Source of the DNA: Gammaproteobacteria bacterium
GTDB taxonomy: Bacteria; Pseudomonadota; Gammaproteobacteria; S144-34
Assembly (NCBI GenBank): GCA_015494165.1
Contig: WGBS01000149.1
Span: 1 to 19,026, forward strand
DNA: 19,026 bases
Direction: 5' to 3'
The notes below the pieces were generated by a model. It ran no database searches, was not told the origin of the DNA, and worked only from the letters and a program-made list of their open reading frames with translations. This document shows positions 14,923-19,026 of this stretch, in pieces. The stretch's first letter is position 1. Every line of letters starts with the position of its first letter. A program made the position numbers and the translations under genes.

Positions 14923-15161
14923 GGACGCCCCTCATCGAGAGCCTCGTCCAGCGCCTCCGGGGTGATCGCCCCGGGCGGGATCCGGACCCTGACCCGGCGC
15001 AGCCGTTCGAGGCGTTCGGCGGGATCGACGCGTTGCGGCATGAGCGCCGCTTCGAGGCAGTGGATGATCTCGCCGTTGATGGAGCGGTGGTGTGCCTTCG
15101 CAGCGGCTTTGAGGCGCGCGTAGAGGTCGTCCGGCAGGTTCTTGATGGTGACGGTCGCCAT
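14919..15161 (-). CDS. vapB: FitA/VapB-type ribbon-helix-helix antitoxin
   Basis: An 80-residue antitoxin. The N-terminal half, MATVTIKNLPDDLYARLKAA then AKAHHRSINGEII, is a ribbon-helix-helix DNA-binding domain of the Arc/FitA type, which binds its own promoter as a dimer. The C-terminal half (from about residue 45: RVDPAERLERLRRVR, ALDEALDEGRP) is the flexible part that wraps the PIN toxin. The ATG at 15161 is chosen because the family begins at MATVTIKNLP; a longer frame upstream is not conserved. It overlaps the vapC remnant by 4 bp. The gene looks intact although the toxin is not. Confidence 0.85.
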   Translation of the reverse strand: MATVTIKNLPDDLYARLKAAAKAHHRSINGEIIHCLEAALMPQRVDPAERLERLRRVRVRIPPGAITPEALDEALDEGRP

Positions 15162-15394
15162 GGCGGGTCTTCTCCCGGTAGCCGGTGTGGAGGGACCCAT
15201 TATGGAAGCACGATGGATGCCTTCTCAACGTGCAGGAGGCCGGCGGGAGCGTCGCAGCACGGCGCTCGCGCCACTGCCCGTGGATCGCGTGACTGACACG
15301 GTCCTCGACCGCGGACACACGGAGGAGGACGCGCGGAAGATCGCACGCCCGCGAGGTTCGTGCGGGACGAGCGAAGCGCGCGACCGGGAGGTGT
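15162..15394. other. Non-coding gap between vapB and the 3' end of ssrA
   Basis: These 233 bases hold the vapB promoter region and whatever ends ssrA transcription. I see no convincing gene, no second copy of the ssrA 3' end (which an integrated element would leave) and no clear T-tailed hairpin. Confidence 0.4.
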
Positions 15395-15761
15395 TGGTGG
15401 AGGCGGGGGGAATCGAACCCCCGTCCGCGGAACCTACGCCCTCGGATCTACATGCTTAGCCGCGCCTTTATTTCTGGCCGCCTGGCGACCCGGCGGGCGG
15501 GGTTCCAGGCGGCGAGCCCGGATGGGTTCTGACGGATCGGCCCCGGGCAGGCCTCACCGCGAGCTCGTGTGCGTCGACCCCTGAGCGCCCCGAAGGGCTC
15601 CGGCCGCACGAGCACGGACCGGTCAGGGGCTGGCCGTCTTACGCGGCCAGAGCGTAAGCGTCGTCGTTGGCAGCTATTTTGCCGTGCGAGGGATTAACGA
15701 GGACTCGCGCCTCGGCATGCACCTCGGGTTTCGCGAACCGCGTCGAACCCAGGTCGCCCCC
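15395..15761 (-). ncRNA. ssrA: Transfer-messenger RNA (tmRNA)
   Basis: tmRNA rescues stalled ribosomes by acting as alanyl-tRNA and then as a short mRNA. The 3' end, read on the minus strand, is a T-arm (GGGGGTTCGATTCCCCC) followed by CGCCTCC-A-CCA ending at 15395. The 5' end GGGGGCGACCTGGGTTCGAC starts at 15761. GGGGGCG pairs with CGCCTCC to give a 7-bp acceptor stem with a G-U third pair, the alanine identity element. The tag frame (15671 down to 15639) reads ANDDAYALAA and stops at TAA; E. coli has ANDENYALAA. The length of 367 nt is normal. It lies just downstream of smpB, its protein partner. Confidence 0.95.
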
Positions 15762-15779
15762 TTCCGGGAGTCACCACAA

Positions 15780-15808
15780 AGTATAGGGGTGCGCCCCGGC
15801 CCTTTCCA
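15780..15808 (-). promoter_or_regulatory. Sigma-70 promoter of ssrA
   Basis: On the minus strand TGGAAA (15808-15803, 4 of 6 matches to -35) is followed after exactly 17 bp by TATACT (15785-15780, 5 of 6 matches to -10). Initiation would fall near 15773, leaving a short 5' leader to be trimmed by RNase P to the mature end at 15761. An 8-bp GGCCCCGC/GCGGGGCC hairpin (15810-15828) sits immediately upstream and may close off smpB transcription. Confidence 0.75.
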
Positions 15809-15873
15809 GGGCCCCGCGCGGCGGGGCCGGGCGCCTGTTAGACCCGCCGCGCGGGCGGGAGTTTCGCCGGCTG

Positions 15874-15890
15874 CGGGGCCTCACGCCCCG
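15874..15890 (-). terminator. Small hairpin enclosing the smpB stop codon
   Basis: CGGGGC (15874-15879) and GCCCCG (15885-15890) form a 6-bp stem whose loop contains the smpB stop (TCA at 15881-15883 on the plus strand). No T-tract follows. With the stronger hairpin at 15810-15828 it may help separate smpB from ssrA. Confidence 0.35.
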
Positions 15891-16375
15891 GATTTCAGCA
15901 GCCGCGCCTTCTCGCGCTGCCAGTCGCGCTCCTTGGCGCGGGCGCGCTTGTCGTGAGCCTTGCGCCCGCGGGCGAGGGCGATCTCGACCTTCGCCTTGCC
16001 GCGCTTCCAGTATATGGAGAGCGGCACCACGGTGTAGCCGCGGCGCTCCACAGCGCCGGCCAGGCGGGCGATCTCGGCACGGTGCAGCAGGAGCTTTCGG
16101 GTGCGCGTCGGGTCGGGCTGGACGTGGGTGGAGGCCGAGGGCAGGGGCGAGATGTGGGCGCCGAACAGCCAGGCCTCGCCGTCCTTGATGAGGACGTAGC
16201 TCTCCTTGAGCTGCACGCGCCCGGCGCGCAGGGCCTTGACCTCCCAGCCCTCGAGGGCGATGCCGGCCTCGAGCCGCTCCTCGATGAGGTAGTCGTGGCG
16301 GGCCTTGCGGTTGACGGCGATGGTCGCCGGCGGCTGGCCCTTGGTGCCCTTTCCCTTGCCCGGCTGCCTGGCCAT
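15881..16375 (-). CDS. smpB: SsrA-binding protein
   Basis: SmpB binds the tRNA-like end of tmRNA and carries it to stalled ribosomes. It has 164 residues, near the usual 160. Family features are IAVNRKARHDYLIEERLEAG, LEGWEVKALRAGRVQLKESY, the ARTRKLLLHR-like segment (DPTRTRKLLLHRAEI), YTVVPLSIYWKRGKAKVEIA and the basic tail GRKAHDKRARAKERDWQREK that enters the mRNA channel. A TAGAAT (16387-16382 on the minus strand) lies only six bases before the ATG, so a leaderless or nearly leaderless transcript is possible. The neighbouring ssrA on the same strand confirms the role. Confidence 0.97.
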   Translation of the reverse strand: MARQPGKGKGTKGQPPATIAVNRKARHDYLIEERLEAGIALEGWEVKALRAGRVQLKESYVLIKDGEAWLFGAHISPLPSASTHVQPDPTRTRKLLLHRAEIARLAGAVERRGYTVVPLSIYWKRGKAKVEIALARGRKAHDKRARAKERDWQREKARLLKSGA

Positions 16376-16407
16376 CGGCCCATTCTAGCCTGCGGCGCCG
16401 GGCGCGG

Positions 16408-16436
16408 TTGAGCCGGCTGTGGGATTCGCAGACAAT
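16408..16436 (+). promoter_or_regulatory. Candidate promoter for the transporter-ratA-ratB operon
   Basis: TTGAGC (16408-16413) and GACAAT (16431-16436) are separated by exactly 17 bp; each matches the sigma-70 consensus at 4 of 6 positions, which is notable in such GC-rich DNA. Transcription would start about 60 bp before the transporter ATG. Confidence 0.45.
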
Positions 16437-16501
16437 GGCCGCGCCTCGCGCGGCGCCGGCGCCGCGGGCGCGGACTGGGACAGCGGCAGGGGGGATCCCG
16501 G

Positions 16502-17857
16502 ATGGCGCGCACCTCGATGCACGGGCACTGGTCCTCGCGGCTCGCCTTCATCCTGGCGGCCACGGGCTCGGCGGTCGGCCTCGGCAACGTCTGGAAGTTC
16601 CCCTACGTGGCGGGCCAGAACGGCGGCAGCGCCTTCGTGCTGGTCTACGTCGCCTGCGTGCTGCTCATCGGCTGGCCCGTGATGATGGCCGAGGTCATGC
16701 TCGGGCGGCGCGGGCGCCACAGCCCCGTCAACACCATGCGCATCCTCGCCGAGGAGGAGCGCGCCCCGCGCGCGTGGACCCTGCTCGGCTGGCTCGGGAT
16801 CGTCGCCGGCTTCCTGATCCTCTCCTACTACAGCGTCATCGCGGGCTGGACCCTGGCCTACACGGTGCGCGCGGCGGTGGGCGTCTTCGACGGCATCACG
16901 CGCGAGGGGGTGGAGCAGGTCTTCGGCGCGCTCGTGGCCGACCCCGAGCGGCTGCTCGCCTGGCACACCATCTTCATGGCCCTGACCATGGTCGTGGTGG
17001 CGCGGGGCGTGGAGCACGGCCTGGAGCGTGCCGTGCGCTTCCTGATGCCGGCGCTGTTCCTGCTCCTGCTGCTGCTCGTCGGCTACGCCATGGCGCAGGG
17101 CGACTTCGCCCGCGGGGTGGCCTTCCTGTTCAAGCCCGACTTCTCGGCCCTCACGGGGCAGGCGGTGCTCGCGGCCATGGGGCAGGCCTTCTTCAGCCTC
17201 AGCCTCGGCATGGGGGCGATCATGATGTACGGCTCCTACCTGCCGCAGCACGCCTCCATCCCGCGCACCACCTTCACCGTGGCGATGTCCGACACGGCCG
17301 TGGCGCTGCTCGCGGGGGTCGCCATCTTTCCGATCGTCTTCGGTGAGGGGCTCGCTCCCGACCAGGGCCCGAGCCTCATCTTCAAGACGCTGGCGCTCGC
17401 CTTCGGCCACATGCCGGCGGGCGCGCTCTTCGGGAGCCTGTTCTTCCTGCTGCTGGTCTTCGCCGCCTGGACCTCGGCGATCTCGCTGATCGAGCCCGCC
17501 GTGGCCTGGCTCATCGAGAACCGCAGGATGCGCCGCGTGGAGGCCGCCGTCTGGGCCGGCACCGTCGCCTGGCTGCTCGGCATCGGCACGATCCTCTCGT
17601 TCAACGCCTGGAGCGGCTACACGCTGTGGGGCAAGACCTTCTTCGACCTCCTCGACTACCTGACCTCGAACGTCATGCTGCCGCTCGGTGGGCTCGCCAT
17701 CGCGCTCTTCGCCGCCTGGGTCATGCGCGAGGCGAGCGTGCGCGAGGAGATCGAGCTCGCCGACGGCAGCTTCCGCCTGTGGTACGCGGTGCTGCGCTAC
17801 GTCGCGCCCGCGGGCATCGTGCTGATCTTCCTCAACGCCGTCGGCGCCTTCGGCTGA
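16502..17857 (+). CDS. Sodium-dependent transporter, NSS (SNF) family
   Basis: An inner-membrane sodium-coupled symporter of the LeuT fold with 451 residues and about 11-12 membrane helices; family members mostly carry amino acids. Helix 1 shows the hallmark AVGLGNVWKFPYVAGQNGG, whose unwound centre binds Na+ and substrate. Helix 6 shows AFFSLSLGMGAIMMYGSYL, and helix 8 includes AAWTSAISLIEP, with the Ser/Thr residues expected at the second sodium site. The ATG at 16502 has AGGGGGG seven bases upstream. RatA follows 3 bp after the stop, so the two are surely co-transcribed. The substrate cannot be assigned from sequence alone. Confidence 0.93.
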   Translation: MARTSMHGHWSSRLAFILAATGSAVGLGNVWKFPYVAGQNGGSAFVLVYVACVLLIGWPVMMAEVMLGRRGRHSPVNTMRILAEEERAPRAWTLLGWLGIVAGFLILSYYSVIAGWTLAYTVRAAVGVFDGITREGVEQVFGALVADPERLLAWHTIFMALTMVVVARGVEHGLERAVRFLMPALFLLLLLLVGYAMAQGDFARGVAFLFKPDFSALTGQAVLAAMGQAFFSLSLGMGAIMMYGSYLPQHASIPRTTFTVAMSDTAVALLAGVAIFPIVFGEGLAPDQGPSLIFKTLALAFGHMPAGALFGSLFFLLLVFAAWTSAISLIEPAVAWLIENRRMRRVEAAVWAGTVAWLLGIGTILSFNAWSGYTLWGKTFFDLLDYLTSNVMLPLGGLAIALFAAWVMREASVREEIELADGSFRLWYAVLRYVAPAGIVLIFLNAVGAFG

Positions 17858-17860
17858 AGG

Positions 17861-18304
17861 ATGCCCACCATCAGCCGCAGCGCCCTCGTCCCCTACACGC
17901 CGGCGCAGATGTTCGCGCTGGTGGACGACATCGAGTCCTATCCGGACTTCCTGCCCTGGTGCGCCTCGGCCAAGGTGCACTCGCGCACGGAGGACGAGGT
18001 GCGTGCCACCATCGAGATCGCCAAGGGCGCGGTGCGCAGGTCCTTCACCACGCTCAACCGCCTGCAGCGCGACAAGATGATCGAGATGCGCCTGCTCGAG
18101 GGCCCCTTCCGTCACCTCGAGGGCTTCTGGCGCTTCGATCCCGTCGACGACCGCGGCTGCCGCGTCTCGCTGGACCTGGATTTCGAGTTCGCGAGCGCGG
18201 CGCTCTCGCTGCTGATCGGGCCCGTCTTCCAGCAGATCGCCAACACGCTGGTCGACGCCTTCTGCCGGCGCGCCGAGCAGGTCTATGGGCGAGAGCGCGC
18301 CTGA
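17861..18304 (+). CDS. ratA: RatA/COQ10-type START-domain protein
   Basis: A 147-residue polyketide-cyclase/START-fold protein. In E. coli RatA was reported to bind the 50S subunit and block subunit joining, while the mitochondrial homologue Coq10 binds ubiquinone; which activity applies here is open. Conserved parts are SALVPYTPAQMFALVDDIES, YPDFLPWCASAKV, LLEGPFRHLEGFWRF and the C-terminal amphipathic helix IGPVFQQIANTLVDAF. It starts 3 bp after the transporter stop, so its ribosome-binding site must lie within that gene. It overlaps ratB by 20 bp. The smpB-ratA-ratB-bamE neighbourhood is widely conserved in gammaproteobacteria. Confidence 0.93.
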   Translation: MPTISRSALVPYTPAQMFALVDDIESYPDFLPWCASAKVHSRTEDEVRATIEIAKGAVRRSFTTLNRLQRDKMIEMRLLEGPFRHLEGFWRFDPVDDRGCRVSLDLDFEFASAALSLLIGPVFQQIANTLVDAFCRRAEQVYGRERA

Positions 18305-18593
18305 GCGCATCCACGTCGAGGTCGCCTACGCGCGGCCCGACGTGCAGGTGCTGATCCCGGTCGAGCTCGAGGCCGGGGCCACCGTCGAGGAGGCCATCCG
18401 CCGCTCGGGCGTGCTGGAGCGCTTTCCCGAGATCGAGCTCGGCGGGCGCAACAAGGTGGGTGTCTGGAACCGGGTGACGGCGCTGGATGCGCCGCTACGC
18501 GACGGCGACCGCGTGGAGATCTACCGGCCGCTCGTGGCCGATCCGAAGGAGGTGCGGCGCCAGCGCGCCGCGCGCGGCCGCGCCGGCGGCTGA
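18285..18593 (+). CDS. ratB: RatB/RnfH family protein
   Basis: A 102-residue beta-grasp (ubiquitin-like) protein of the RnfH/UPF0125 family, formerly yfjF. Visible family features are IHVEVAYARPDVQVLIPVEL, EEAIRRSGVLERFPEI, NKVGVWNRV and LRDGDRVEIYRPLVADPKE, followed by an Arg-rich tail. The biochemical role is not established. The ATG at 18285 lies inside ratA (20-bp overlap in another frame). Its stop TGA (18591-18593) lies in the stem of a hairpin shared with the convergent bamE remnant. Confidence 0.93.
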   Translation: MGESAPERIHVEVAYARPDVQVLIPVELEAGATVEEAIRRSGVLERFPEIELGGRNKVGVWNRVTALDAPLRDGDRVEIYRPLVADPKEVRRQRAARGRAGG

Positions 18594-18606
18594 GGGCGCC
18601 TCAGCC
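18588..18606. terminator. Compact bidirectional hairpin over the ratB and bamE stop codons
   Basis: GGCTGAGG (18588-18595), loop GCG, CCTCAGCC (18599-18606) form a perfect 8-bp stem. The ratB stop (18591-18593) and the bamE stop (18601-18603) face each other in the two arms. The layout is the same as the hairpin at the ihfB/tonB junction. T-richness downstream is slight (TTCCTCGT on the plus strand). Confidence 0.6.
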
Positions 18607-18810
18607 TTCCTCGTCCCTGCCCCAGGGCCAGAGCCGGCGGTACCACGGGCGCTTGCGCTTCTCCGGCGCCTTGCCCTCGATGACGTGCTCGACCGAGCGG
18701 GGCCCGGCCTCGGCCTCGCCCTCGGGGCGCGGGCGCAGATCGCCCTCGATCCGTGCGAGCCGGTCGTCCTCGAAGAACAGCGCCACCCGGCGCTCCTCCG
18801 GCTCGCCGCC
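18601..18810 (-). pseudogene. bamE: BamE, C-terminal part (separated from its N-terminal part)
   Basis: BamE (SmpA/OmlA) is the outer-membrane lipoprotein that stabilises the BAM complex, which folds outer-membrane proteins. This minus-strand piece reads GGEPEERRVALFFEDDRLAR then IEGDLRPRPEGEAEAG, the last two strands of the BamE fold, followed by a charged tail (KRKRPWYRRLWPWGRDEEG) and TGA. Convergence with ratB is the normal gene order, so this is the native orientation. Upstream on the minus strand the frame continues into RDVDLVDRAAGRACN, which is antisense of the N-terminal part and unrelated to BamE. As it stands the gene has no start or lipobox on this strand. Confidence 0.85.
18787..18810. 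repeat. Left arm of a 24-bp inverted repeat in bamE
   Basis: Bases 18787-18810 are the exact reverse complement of 19003-19026. On the minus strand the arm encodes GGEPEERR. On the plus strand the same bases read PALLRLAA, which would suit a signal-peptide core in front of IASAAGC. The inner boundary is sharp: 18811 and 19002 do not pair. The outer boundary on the right is cut by the window end. Confidence 0.9.
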
Positions 18811-19026
18811 ATTGCAAGCGCGGCCGGCTGCTCGGTCTACAAGGTCGACGTCACGCAGGGGAATATCCTCACGCCGGACATGGTCGACCGCCTGCGCCCC
18901 GGGATGACCCGGCGTCAGGTGCGCGCGGTGATGGGCACGCCCGTGCTGCGCGACCCCTTCCACGCCGACCGCTGGGACTACGTCTACTGGCACCAGCCCG
19001 GCGGCGGCGAGCCGGAGGAGCGCCGG
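18811..19026 (+). pseudogene. bamE: BamE, N-terminal part in inverted orientation
   Basis: Read on the plus strand from 18811 this gives IASAAGC, a lipobox with the lipidated Cys at 18829-18831. It continues SVYKVDVTQGNILTPDMVDR, LRPGMTRRQVRAVMGTPVLR, DPFHADRWDYVYWHQPG and GGEPEERR up to the window end: the core BamE sequence (TQGN, GMTxxQV, GTP, DPF, WxYVY). Upstream in the same frame there is no start codon or basic n-region nearby, only antisense of the C-terminal part (EPVVLEEQRH). The segment 18811-19002 is 64 codons exactly. Turned around between the repeat arms it joins in frame to the minus-strand C-terminal part. Confidence 0.85.
19003..19026. repeat. Right arm of the 24-bp inverted repeat, cut by the window end
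   Basis: Identical, on the opposite strand, to 18787-18810. On the plus strand it encodes GGEPEERR following HQPG. It may be longer, because the window stops at its last matching base. Confidence 0.9.

Noticed and set aside
14402..15394. Genomic island inserted at the ssrA 3' end
   Set aside because: The vapBC remnant sits where islands often integrate, but I see no integrase and no duplicate of the ssrA 3' end in the window.
15395..15440. Possible tRNA gene, because of a perfect T-arm and CCA end
   Set aside because: The sequence continues into a tmRNA with tag frame and matching 5' acceptor strand, so it is the 3' domain of ssrA.
18601..18993. A continuous 130-residue minus-strand gene over this stretch
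   Set aside because: Only the last 69 or so residues resemble BamE; the rest is antisense of the BamE N-terminal part, so it is not one genuine gene.
1..19026. CRISPR arrays, insertion sequences or tandem repeats
   Set aside because: No regularly spaced direct repeats, transposase motifs or insertion-sequence-like terminal repeats were found.

Overview
The window is very GC-rich chromosomal DNA from a gammaproteobacterium. The evidence is the tyrA-aroA-cmk-rpsA-ihfB gene order, an ssrA-smpB-(transporter)-ratA-ratB-bamE neighbourhood with ratAB and bamE convergent, and a tmRNA tag (ANDDAYALAA) close to that of enterics. A Chromatiales/Ectothiorhodospiraceae-like purple or sulfur-bacterial relative is my guess, at low confidence. 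The window opens on a perfect 26-bp palindrome inside tyrA and closes inside one arm of an inverted repeat, so it may be a whole contig that broke at both ends on foldback structures.

Layout. (1) 2-5024, plus strand: partial tyrA, aroA, cmk, rpsA and ihfB, a tightly packed housekeeping operon with a structured leader in front of rpsA. (2) 5031-11355, minus strand: a seven-gene operon in the transcriptional order TonB-dependent receptor, secreted DUF4198-like protein, NapH/NosR/CcoG-like polyferredoxin, TauE/CcdA-like membrane protein, exbB, exbD, tonB. Most junctions are 4-bp ATGA/GTGA overlaps. It looks like a self-contained outer-membrane import system with its own energiser and one or two transmembrane electron-delivery proteins. 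The substrate is unknown; a redox-active metal (copper or iron) is my favoured inference. (3) 11537-14401, plus strand: a PflX-type radical SAM protein overlapping a Mth938-family protein, then a secreted, repeat-containing protein of unknown function. (4) 14525-15161, minus strand: a vapBC toxin-antitoxin locus with an intact antitoxin and a toxin broken by a stop codon and a frameshift. (5) 15395-16375, minus strand: ssrA (tmRNA) and smpB, the two parts of trans-translation. (6) 16502-18593, plus strand: a sodium-dependent (NSS) transporter followed at 3 bp by ratA and ratB. (7) 18601-19026: bamE in two pieces on opposite strands.

The most striking observation is bamE. Its C-terminal half lies on the minus strand, as the usual gene order predicts. 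Its N-terminal half, including the lipobox, lies on the plus strand. The 192-bp N-terminal segment (64 codons exactly) is bounded by a 24-bp inverted repeat, and turning it around on paper rebuilds an uninterrupted BamE reading frame. This is either an invertible segment inside an outer-membrane assembly gene or an assembly/amplification foldback. The window ends inside the right arm, so the sequence alone cannot decide. Several operon ends also carry compact hairpins that contain the stop codons themselves.
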